Below are positions 7,315 to 13,801 of a DNA stretch of 16,322 nt, one piece after another (the first letter of the stretch is position 1; each line of letters opens with the position of its first letter). Under the pieces are notes generated by a model that made no database searches, was not told the origin of the DNA, and saw nothing but the letters and a program-made list of their open reading frames with translations. The stretch is from the NCBI GenBank assembly GCA_026645375.1, contig JAPFFX010000288.1:1-16322 (forward strand), given 5' to 3'. This DNA is from Citricoccus sp. WCRC_4. GTDB taxonomy: Bacteria; Actinomycetota; Actinomycetes; Actinomycetales; Micrococcaceae. The position numbers were made by a program, and so were the translations under genes.

Positions 7315-8080
7315 TCCTCCGCCGATCTCCCGCCGCGTAGTGACCGACTCACCCCAGAAGCCCACCCAGACCATCTGTGACGTGGCCGCGCCCGAACAGG
7401 CCTCGGCGACCCGTCAGCAGGACGGCGGCCGGCGCCGGTTCCGCCTCGGCGTCATGGGTGGCACCTTCGACCCGATCCACCACGGACACCTCGTGGCCGC
7501 CTCCGAGGTGGCCGCCGAGCTGGACCTGGACGAGGTCGTCTTCGTGCCCACCGGCAAGCCGTGGCAGAAGGACGGCAACAAGGTCTCCCCGGCCGAGCAC
7601 CGGTACCTGATGACGGTCATCGCCACCGCCTCCAACCCGCGCTTCACGGTGTCCCGGGTGGACATCGACCGTCCCGGGCCGACCTTCACCGCGGACACCC
7701 TGCGTGACCTGCGCATCCTGCGTCCCGAGGCGGAGCTGTTCTTCATCACCGGGGCGGACGCCCTGGAACAGATCATGACCTGGAAGGACGTGGACACCCT
7801 CTGGGACATGGCCCAGTTCGTCGGTGTCACCCGTCCGGGGCACGACCTCGTGGAGGTCGGGCCGGAGACCGGTGTGATGCTGATGGAGATCCCGGCAATG
7901 GCGATCTCCTCGAGCGACTGCCGCGCCCGGGTCCAGGCCCACAAGCCGGTCTGGTACCTCGTGCCGGACGGCGTGGTCCAGTACATCGCCAAGCACCTCC
8001 TCTACCTGCCCGACGCCCACGAGCCGGGCGGCGGCCCGGGTGGGCGCCGCAGCCAGGACGCCCCGGAGGTCCATGCGTGA
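7280..8080 (+). CDS. nadD: Nicotinate-nucleotide adenylyltransferase
   Basis: Joins nicotinate mononucleotide and ATP to give deamido-NAD in NAD synthesis. The nucleotidyltransferase fold is clear: LGVMGGTFDPIHHGH (HxGH-type motif, residues 56-70), FFITGAD at 154-160, and the second nucleotide motif ISSSDCRAR at 209-217. YLVPDGVVQYI lies near the C-terminus. ATG 7280 (266 aa) has AGGG 11 nt upstream and overlaps the preceding small gene. It gives about 55 unconserved residues before the fold, longer than usual for the family. GTG 7340, GTG 7382 or even ATG 7454 are alternative starts, so the product is certain but the N-terminus is not. The stop overlaps the next gene's GTG by 4 nt. Confidence 0.93.
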   Translation: MSASTATGEPTDPPPISRRVVTDSPQKPTQTICDVAAPEQASATRQQDGGRRRFRLGVMGGTFDPIHHGHLVAASEVAAELDLDEVVFVPTGKPWQKDGNKVSPAEHRYLMTVIATASNPRFTVSRVDIDRPGPTFTADTLRDLRILRPEAELFFITGADALEQIMTWKDVDTLWDMAQFVGVTRPGHDLVEVGPETGVMLMEIPAMAISSSDCRARVQAHKPVWYLVPDGVVQYIAKHLLYLPDAHEPGGGPGGRRSQDAPEVHA

Positions 8081-8955
8081 GTGCCGCTGATCCCACCCGG
8101 ACGCCCGGCTCCACCCGCCGTCCCGAACGCCAGCACCGGCGGGTCGACAGTGAGGCCGGGGCGCCGGCGGGGGAGACCTCCGAGGCGATCCTCGACCTGC
8201 CCGCCACCGGAGTCGACCCGGCCGATGTCGGTCCGTTGACCGGTACGTTCCCCGGCGTGCTGCCCGGCGTGGCCGAGCTGCCCCTGCTCAAGGACGGGCG
8301 GGTCGTGTCCCGCCCCGGCCAGGCACCCGCCGCGCTGGCCCGCGTCTTCGAGTCCGGTGCACCCGCCGCGTACACCGTCGCCAGCGACGGGGTGCCGCTG
8401 GGCCCCGACGGGCAGCCGCTCACCCGTCGCCAATTGCGCGAGATGCGCCGGCGCCAGGAGTCCGGGGCCCGCCCGGAGGCCTCGTCCTCGCCCTCCACGG
8501 CCCGACGCGCGGAGGCACCGGAAGGTGCCCCGGCCGGCCTCGCGCCCGAGGGACCGGGCGGCGCCGCGGGGGAGTGGGACGAACCCGTCACCCGGGAGTC
8601 CCTGGCCCTCGAGGCCGCGGCCCTGGCCGAACGCCTCGCGGCCGCCGGTGATGATCCCGGGGCCGTGGACCCGCAGCTGCTGCGGGAGCAGGAGCTGCTG
8701 GCGGACAGGGCCCGCCGCCTCAACGAGACCGGCGCCCTCGCCACGGTTCCCCCCGCGGAGCCGACCGTCGACGCGACCGGTGCCGAGCCCGCCGCCGAGT
8801 CCGTGCGCCATGAACCGATCCAGGCACAGTCCGCCCATGGGCTGGACTCGCTACCGGCCTCGGAGTGGGGTTCTCGGGAGCGCACCCTGGTGATCGTGGC
8901 CGCGGTCGTCTTCGCCATCCTGGTCATCGCGCTGATCATCGCCCTGGTCCTTTGA
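8077..8955 (+). CDS. Uncharacterised protein with C-terminal membrane anchor
   Basis: The 292-aa protein begins at GTG 8077 in a GTGA overlap with nadD, with GGAGG at 8065-8069 seven bases upstream. Most of it is polar and low-complexity, rich in Ala, Pro, Arg and Glu. A recognisable patch is PLTRRQLREMRRRQE at about 115-128, a LTRRELR-like motif that I associate with several actinobacterial envelope proteins. Residues about 270-292 form one hydrophobic helix (LVIVAAVVFAILVIALIIAL) that runs to the last residue, so the bulk should face the cytoplasm in a tail-anchored topology. There is no signal peptide. I do not recognise a catalytic domain. Its place between nadD and rsfS implies co-expression but does not give a function. 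Confidence 0.8.
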   Translation: MSAADPTRTPGSTRRPERQHRRVDSEAGAPAGETSEAILDLPATGVDPADVGPLTGTFPGVLPGVAELPLLKDGRVVSRPGQAPAALARVFESGAPAAYTVASDGVPLGPDGQPLTRRQLREMRRRQESGARPEASSSPSTARRAEAPEGAPAGLAPEGPGGAAGEWDEPVTRESLALEAAALAERLAAAGDDPGAVDPQLLREQELLADRARRLNETGALATVPPAEPTVDATGAEPAAESVRHEPIQAQSAHGLDSLPASEWGSRERTLVIVAAVVFAILVIALIIALVL

Positions 8956-8990
8956 CCGCCGCTGTACCACCCACCCCTCAGGAGTTGCCC

Positions 8991-9449
8991 GTGACCGTCC
9001 CCCAGACCACCCTGACCGCACTGAAGCTGGCCGGCCAGGCCGCAGCAGACAAGCAGGCCACGGACATCGTCGCCGTCGACGTGGCCGAGCGGATGGGGCT
9101 GACCGATGCGTTCCTCATCGCCTCGGCGTCGTCGGAACGGCAGGTCGTCGCCGTGGTGGACGAGGTCGAGGAAGTGCTCAGCCAGCAGTTGAAGCTCGAC
9201 GTGATCCGCCGTGAGGGCAAGGCCGGCGGCCGCTGGGTGCTGCTGGACTACGGGCACTTCGTGGTGCACGTCCAGCATGAGGAGGAGCGGGTGTTCTACG
9301 CCCTGGACCGCCTCTGGAAGGATGCCCCGCTGATCGACCTCGGCCTCACGGACGGGGTCGGAGCCGGTGAGCCCGGTTCGGTCATCGTCCCGGACGACGC
9401 CCCGCGGGACTGGACCCCCGGCTCGACGGACGAGGCCCAGGCGCAGTAA
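8991..9449 (+). CDS. rsfS: Ribosomal silencing factor RsfS
   Basis: Binds ribosomal protein L14 and blocks 30S-50S joining when nutrients are short. The 152-aa protein has the Oligomerisation/Iojap fold: KLAGQAAADKQATDIVAVDV, LTDAFLIASASSERQVVAVV, the REGKAGGRWVLLDYGHFVVH block at about 74-93, and EERVFYALDRLWKDAP. A C-terminal tail of about 35 residues is acidic and probably disordered. GTG 8991 is chosen because AGGAG at 8980-8984 lies 6 nt upstream and it gives the family N-terminus. It follows the tail-anchored gene after 35 nt and is the last gene of the nadD block. The nadD-rsfS pairing is widespread in bacteria. Confidence 0.95.
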   Translation: MTVPQTTLTALKLAGQAAADKQATDIVAVDVAERMGLTDAFLIASASSERQVVAVVDEVEEVLSQQLKLDVIRREGKAGGRWVLLDYGHFVVHVQHEEERVFYALDRLWKDAPLIDLGLTDGVGAGEPGSVIVPDDAPRDWTPGSTDEAQAQ

Positions 9450-9500
9450 GCCGCGTCAGCGGGCCGTGACCCCGCCGGAGCGCGTTCCCGCACCGGTCGG

Positions 9501-9533
9501 GGCGCGGGCCATCGTCGGCCGACTGCCCGCGCC
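9501..9533 (+). terminator. Terminator-like hairpin after rsfS
   Basis: GGCGCGGGC at 9501-9509 and GCCCGCGCC at 9525-9533 form a perfect 9-bp stem with a 15-nt loop that itself contains the palindrome TCGGCCGA. It lies 51 nt after rsfS and just before the tRNA promoter. There is no U-tract. Confidence 0.5.
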
Positions 9534-9543
9534 GGACCTCGAT

Positions 9544-9573
9544 TTGCGAACCGGTCGAAGAGCTGTGTATATT
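9544..9573 (+). promoter_or_regulatory. Promoter of tRNA-Ala
   Basis: TTGCGA at 9544-9549 and TATATT at 9568-9573 are separated by 18 nt, placing the start of transcription near 9580, about 48 nt before the tRNA. This short AT-rich patch stands out sharply in the GC-rich surroundings. Confidence 0.7.
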
Positions 9574-9627
9574 TATCGAGTTGCTTCGGACGGAACGGAA
9601 ACGAAACGGCCGGGGAAACACCCTTCT

Positions 9628-9703
9628 GGGGGTATGGCGCAGTTGGTAGCGCGTCTCCATGGCATGGAGAAGGTCAGGGGTTCGAATCCCCTTACCTCCA
9701 CCA
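9628..9703 (+). tRNA. tRNA-Ala (anticodon GGC)
   Basis: A complete 76-nt cloverleaf. The acceptor stem is GGGGGTA/TACCTCC with one G-U pair. The D stem is GCGC/GCGC. The anticodon stem is TCTCC/GGAGA around the 7-nt loop ATGGCAT, giving anticodon GGC, which reads GCC and GCU. The T arm is AGGGG-TTCGAAT-CCCCT. The discriminator base is A and the CCA end is encoded at 9701-9703. It reads alanine GCC, a heavily used codon in this window. It has its own promoter and terminator, so it is a monocistronic tRNA gene. Confidence 0.97.
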
Positions 9704-9707
9704 GAAG

Positions 9708-9741
9708 AAAGGCCCTTCCTCGATTGAGGAAGGGCCTTTTT
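9708..9741 (+). terminator. Rho-independent terminator of tRNA-Ala
   Basis: The arms AAAGGCCCTTCCTC at 9708-9721 and GAGGAAGGGCCTTT at 9726-9739 form a perfect 14-bp stem with the tetraloop GATT, ending in a run of five T at 9737-9741. It starts 5 nt after the tRNA CCA end. It is the only terminator in the window with a classical U-tract. Confidence 0.93.
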
Positions 9742-9887
9742 GCTGTCCCTCCGGGTATCTGCTGCCGGGGGTACTGTCGCGTTCGGACGCCCGGGTCCCG
9801 GGACGCACGTCCTGGAGCTCGGGGTTACCGTGGAGTCCATGGGCACGGCACGAGAGCCGAGCCCCAGTGACGAAGGAGTGTCGGACC

Positions 9888-10259
9888 ATGGGACTGCTGC
9901 CCAAGTCCATGAGCAAGGCCGCCGGTGACCGGGACGACGTGCTGAGGACGATCGCCGGCATGGACGCCCGGGACCGCGCGATCGCGGAGAGGATCCACGC
10001 GATCGTGACGGAGGCGGCGCCGGACCTGACGCCGCGCCTGATGTACGGCCAGCCCGGTTACTTCCGGGACGGTCAGGTCGTCTGCTTCTTCCGCAGCGGC
10101 GCGGCGGACAAGGCGCGCTACTCGACCCTGGGTTTCGACGAGGGGGCGCGGTTCGACGGCGAGGACCGCGGGTTCTGGCCGACGTCGTTCGCACTGACGA
10201 GGATGACGCCCCGGACGGAGGAGGAGATCCGCGCGCTGCTGCGCCGGGCCGTCCGCTGA
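9888..10259 (+). CDS. DUF1801 (YdhG-like) domain protein
   Basis: The 123-aa cytoplasmic protein resembles the DUF1801/YdhG family: a helical N-terminus, then AIVTEAAPDLTPRLMYGQPG (the conserved AAP...YGxPxY-type core), GQVVCFFRSG, and a C-terminal basic helix EEEIRALLRRAVR. The family is small (about 110-150 aa). Some members are called iron chaperone or Fra-like, but the biochemical role is not established, so I do not assign one. ATG 9888 was chosen with GAAGGAG at 9870-9876 upstream. GTG 9867 would add 7 residues and leave the SD inside the gene. No strong promoter is visible in 9742-9887. The glycosyltransferase gene starts 16 nt after its stop, so the two are probably co-transcribed. 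Confidence 0.75.
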   Translation: MGLLPKSMSKAAGDRDDVLRTIAGMDARDRAIAERIHAIVTEAAPDLTPRLMYGQPGYFRDGQVVCFFRSGAADKARYSTLGFDEGARFDGEDRGFWPTSFALTRMTPRTEEEIRALLRRAVR

Positions 10260-10275
10260 GCGCCGGGCGCCGAGG

Positions 10276-11430
10276 ATGAGACCCAGCGCCGCTGGTCGCG
10301 GGATCGGTCAGCCCGGAACGGGGTACCGAGTCGGCTTCGCCCGCTGGCGCAGCGACCTGGCCAGTGGCGGCAACCGCTACGACGAGGAGCTCACGGCGGC
10401 CCTCCGGGCGCGGGGCCTGGACGTTCGCGAGTACCCCGTCACGGGGGCCTGGCCGCTACCCTCGGACGACGACCGCCGGTGGCTGTCCGGGCTGCTGGCC
10501 CGCGAGCAGGACTGGCTGATCGGCAACATCGTCGCCTCGGCAGTGCCGGAACAGGTCGCCGACGCGGTCTCGGCCGGGCACCGGGTGACGATCCTGATGC
10601 ACTACTTCCCGGCCGACGACCCGGCACTGCCGGTCCCTGACCGGCAGCGGCTCGCCGCGGCCGAGGCGGAGGCCGTCCGGGCGGCGAGCCGCGTCGTGGT
10701 GACCAGCGCCTGGGCCGGCGCCGCGGTGGCCGCCCGGTACGGTCGCGAGGACGCGGTGGTGGCCGTACCCGGTGTCGACCCGGCCCTGCCCTCGCCCGGC
10801 TCGATGCGCCACGGACGTCCACCGATGCTGTTGTGGCTGGCCCGGCTGACCCACGGCAAGGACCCTCTCACGGTCGTCGAGGCCCTGGCCCGGTTGCGGG
10901 AGCTGGACTGGACCGCCCGGCTGGTGGGACCCGACACCGTCGACGAGGCCCTCAGCCGCGGGGTCCGTGAGCGCATCGCCCGGGCCGGGCTCACCGGCCG
11001 CGTCGAGGTGACCGGGCCCCTGCACGGGGCCGACCTGGACGCCGCTTGGGACGCCGCCGACCTGCTGGTCCACACCTCGCGCGCCGAGACCTACGGGATG
11101 GTCGTCGCCGAGGCCCTGGCCCGGGGGATCCCCTCGATCGTCGCGTCCGGCACCGGGGCCGTCGAGGCGCAGGGGGCGGGGGAGACGTTCCCGGCCGGCG
11201 ACGTCGGCTCCCTGGCCGATGCCCTGCGCGCCTGGCTGGCGGATGCGCGGCTCCGGGACCGCTGGCGACGCGACGCGGCCGAGCAATGCGGCCGCCTGAC
11301 GAGGTGGCCGGACACCGCGGGCCGGGTGGCCGCCGCCCTCACCAGCGGGACTGCTCCGGTGCCACCACGGCCAGTACCCGGCGCTCGACGGCCTCGACCA
11401 AGGCATACCCCGCCAGCGCCATCAGCGTGA
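10276..11430 (+). CDS. Glycosyltransferase, GT4 type (GT-B fold)
   Basis: Probable retaining glycosyltransferase using a nucleotide sugar. Donor and acceptor cannot be read from the sequence. The N-terminal half has YRVGFARWRSDLASGGNRYD at 17-36 (a Gly-rich start of the GT-B fold), then VTILMHYFPADDP. The C-terminal half has LLWLARLTHGKDPLTVVEAL at about 185-204, and the E-x7-E motif AETYGMVVAEAL with Glu 271 and Glu 279, followed by GIPSIVASGTGAVE. The ATG at 10276 has GAGG directly against it and no well-spaced SD, so translation may depend on the preceding DUF1801 gene. Residues from about 355 to 384 (Pro/Arg-rich) are encoded on the strand opposite the permease C-terminus and look non-native. 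It is not part of a recognisable polysaccharide cluster. Confidence 0.82.
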   Translation: MRPSAAGRGIGQPGTGYRVGFARWRSDLASGGNRYDEELTAALRARGLDVREYPVTGAWPLPSDDDRRWLSGLLAREQDWLIGNIVASAVPEQVADAVSAGHRVTILMHYFPADDPALPVPDRQRLAAAEAEAVRAASRVVVTSAWAGAAVAARYGREDAVVAVPGVDPALPSPGSMRHGRPPMLLWLARLTHGKDPLTVVEALARLRELDWTARLVGPDTVDEALSRGVRERIARAGLTGRVEVTGPLHGADLDAAWDAADLLVHTSRAETYGMVVAEALARGIPSIVASGTGAVEAQGAGETFPAGDVGSLADALRAWLADARLRDRWRRDAAEQCGRLTRWPDTAGRVAAALTSGTAPVPPRPVPGARRPRPRHTPPAPSA

Positions 11431-12979
11431 CGACCACGACCGTGGACCACAGGGAGGTGTACCGGCTCGTCGCCGCGTCCACCGCCATCATGTTGCCCAG
11501 CCCGGTCCCGGTCGCCAGCCACTCGGCCACCGTGGCGGCGAGCAGCGCCGTGGGGGCCGCGATCCGCGCGGCGGCGAAGAACGCCGGCGCCATCGCCGGC
11601 AGTCGGCCGAGCACCAGCACCCGCGTGCGCGGCGTGGCGTAGGCGGCGAAGACGTCCGCCACCTGGCCGGGCAGCTGACCCAGCCCGTAGAGGCACGAGA
11701 CCAGCGTGGGGAAGAACGTCATGAGGGCCACCACCACGGCGGTGCCGAACGACCCGCGGCCCAGCGCGGCGACCAGCAGGGGAGCGATCGCGATGATCGG
11801 CACGCACCGCAGGGCGACCGCGACGGGCGTCAGTGCCCCGCGCACTCGGGGCGACAGGGAGAACGCCGCGGCCAGGAGCACTCCCAGCGCGAGCCCGGCG
11901 AAGTAGCCGGGAACGGCCACCAGGGCTGTCTGGCCGGCCGCCGTGAACAGCTCGGCCCGGTGCTCGGCGGCGGACGGCGCGGACACCAGCCACTCCCAGA
12001 CCTCCCAGGGGCGCTTGGCGAAATAGGGGTTGAGGTCGAGCAGCCAGAACAGCCCGACCCAGGCCAGCAGCACGATGGCCGCCGTGAGGACCACACCGCC
12101 GGCACTGACCAGCCAACGGCGCCACGCCGGCCGCCGGGGGTCGGCTCCCTGTGTCGCCAGCAGCACGGTCGGCTGCTCCGGCGCCAACCGCCGGGCGATG
12201 AACGAGACGAGGGCGTACCCGATCATCGACACCACGGCGCTGAGGATCATCAACGCCCAGAGGCCGTCGGTGTCCAGGCTCCGCAACGCCTGGATCGAGA
12301 GCACCCCGATGCCGCGTTCGGCCCCCGTGAACTCCCCGACCAGCGCACCGAGGAAGGCGGCGGGCACCGAGGCCTGCAGCCCGGCCATCAGGTACGGCAG
12401 GGCCGCTCGCGCCCGGACGGTGACCAACGTGGTCCAGCGGCCCCTGCCGTAGGTGGCCGTCAGGTCCAGCCAGGACCGGGGCACGGCGCGCATGCCCACC
12501 AGCAGGGGGACGAGCGTGAGGTAGTAGACGGCGAGGGCCGCCAGGGTGATCTGCGGGCCGTCACCGAATCCGTAGGCCAGTCGCAGCAGCGGCCCCAGCG
12601 CCACGAGGGGAAGGCAGTAGACGACCAGCGCGAGCCGCAGCACCGTCCGCTCCAGTCCCGGCAGCAGTACGACCAGCAGGGCCAGGGTCACGGCCGCCAG
12701 GTTGCCGACCAGATAGCCGAGCATCGCCTCACGGGTGGTGAACCACAGCCCCCGCCCGTAGACGTCGGCGTTCTCCACGAGCTTCACGACGATGCCGGAG
12801 GGAACCCCGATCAGGTGCCGGCCGGCCAGGACCGTCCGGCCCACCAGTTCCCACAGGCCGATCACCAGGACCCAACCCAGGATCACGCGCAGTGCAGCCA
12901 CCGGCCGGGCGCGGGCGGGACGGGGACCGGTGGCCTCACGGCCCGTGGCCTGGACGGTCTCCTCGCTCTGCAGGACCAT
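11339..12979 (-). CDS. ABC importer permease, two fused transmembrane domains
   Basis: The 546-aa inner-membrane channel belongs to the SsuC/TauC/ThiX-like (NitT/TauT) type. Two BPD_transp_1 domains are joined head to tail, about six helices each. Helices of the first half lie near 27-47, 88-108, 114-137, 143-165, 198-218 and 238-262. Those of the second half lie near 289-314, 350-374, 384-408, 410-433, 475-495 and 508-530. The cytoplasmic ATPase-coupling loop of the first half (TATYGRGRWTTLVTV, near 174-188) keeps a Gly. The equivalent loop in the second half (FAAYATPRTRVLVLG, near 444-458) has lost the conserved Gly. The fused form replaces the usual homodimer. The start ATG follows the ATPase stop as TGA-GGG-ATG. 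The 3' end overlaps the convergent glycosyltransferase by 92 bp. Confidence 0.9.
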   Translation of the reverse strand: MVLQSEETVQATGREATGPRPARARPVAALRVILGWVLVIGLWELVGRTVLAGRHLIGVPSGIVVKLVENADVYGRGLWFTTREAMLGYLVGNLAAVTLALLVVLLPGLERTVLRLALVVYCLPLVALGPLLRLAYGFGDGPQITLAALAVYYLTLVPLLVGMRAVPRSWLDLTATYGRGRWTTLVTVRARAALPYLMAGLQASVPAAFLGALVGEFTGAERGIGVLSIQALRSLDTDGLWALMILSAVVSMIGYALVSFIARRLAPEQPTVLLATQGADPRRPAWRRWLVSAGGVVLTAAIVLLAWVGLFWLLDLNPYFAKRPWEVWEWLVSAPSAAEHRAELFTAAGQTALVAVPGYFAGLALGVLLAAAFSLSPRVRGALTPVAVALRCVPIIAIAPLLVAALGRGSFGTAVVVALMTFFPTLVSCLYGLGQLPGQVADVFAAYATPRTRVLVLGRLPAMAPAFFAAARIAAPTALLAATVAEWLATGTGLGNMMAVDAATSRYTSLWSTVVVVTLMALAGYALVEAVERRVLAVVAPEQSRW

Positions 12980-12982
12980 CCC

Positions 12983-13801
12983 TCACCCCCGGCCGAGGGC
13001 GTACTCGTCGACGCCGAGCAGTGCCCCGATCCGGTCGACCAGTTCGGTGAAGCGCCGGGAGTGCAGTTGCTCCATCCGGCGCGGCCGTTCGAGGCCGACC
13101 GGCAGGTCGGCGACGATGGACCCGGGACGGGCTGACATCACCAGCACGCGGTCCGCCAGCAGGACCGCCTCGGGGATCGAGTGGGTCACCAGCAGCGTGG
13201 TCGTGGTGGCACCGGACCACAGCGGCGGCAACTCGATGTTGAGCCTGCGCCGGGTGAGCTCGTCGACCGCGCCGAAGGGCTCGTCCAGCAACAGCAGCCT
13301 CGGCTCGGTGACCAGGCAGCGGGCGATCGCCGCGCGCTGCCGCATCCCGCCGGACAGTTGTGCCGGACGGGCCTTCTCGAAGCCGGCCAGGCCGACCATG
13401 TCCAGCAGCCGGGCCACCTTCTGGTGGTCGACCGGCTGGCCGGCCAGCCGCTGCGCCAGGGCCACGTTTCCGGCCGCGGTCCGCCAGGGCAGGAGCGAGG
13501 CGTCCTGGAAGGCGATGGCCAGTTCACCGCGTCGGCGCACCGCGAGCGGGTCGTCACCGTCGATGCGTACCGACCCGCCGGCGTCGGGCTGTTCCAGGCC
13601 GGCGATGATCCGCAGCAGCGTGGACTTCCCGCAGCCGGAAGGCCCGACCAGGGCCGTGACCGAGCCGGCCTCCAGGGTCAGGTCCAGGGGTGCCAGGACG
13701 AGCAGCGGCTCGGTCGGCGTGGGAAAGGCCTTGGCGACCGCGGTGCACACGACCTCCGGGGCCGTCTGCCCCTCCTCCCGGGCGGTCTGCACGCCGCTCA
13801 C
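12983..13801 (-). CDS. ABC importer ATPase (SsuB/TauB-like)
   Basis: Cytoplasmic ATPase that powers the importer. The 272-aa protein has Walker A GPSGCGKST at 53-61, the Q-loop FQDASLLPW with Gln 99 (LLPW is typical of nitrate/sulfonate/taurine/thiamine-precursor systems), signature LSGGMRQR at 149-156, Walker B LLLLDEP at 169-175 followed by the D-loop GAVDELTR, and the H-loop VTHSIPEAVLLADRV with His 207. GTG 13801 is chosen because it forms a GTGA overlap with the stop of the binding-protein gene and removes 42 upstream residues of Arg/Gly/His-rich shadow sequence. No strong SD is present, so it is likely coupled. The order is binding protein, ATPase, permease. Confidence 0.92.
   Translation of the reverse strand: MSGVQTAREEGQTAPEVVCTAVAKAFPTPTEPLLVLAPLDLTLEAGSVTALVGPSGCGKSTLLRIIAGLEQPDAGGSVRIDGDDPLAVRRRGELAIAFQDASLLPWRTAAGNVALAQRLAGQPVDHQKVARLLDMVGLAGFEKARPAQLSGGMRQRAAIARCLVTEPRLLLLDEPFGAVDELTRRRLNIELPPLWSGATTTTLLVTHSIPEAVLLADRVLVMSARPGSIVADLPVGLERPRRMEQLHSRRFTELVDRIGALLGVDEYALGRG

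Noticed and set aside
10276..11430. Glycosyltransferase as SenB-like selenosugar synthase
   Set aside because: There is no adjacent selenoneine pathway gene and no specific motif supporting that assignment, so it is left as a GT4-type enzyme.
11960..13135. 391-codon open frame on the + strand opposite the permease and ATPase
   Set aside because: It is Gln/Gly/Asp/His-rich and has no domain. The - strand frame shows ordered membrane helices and ABC motifs.
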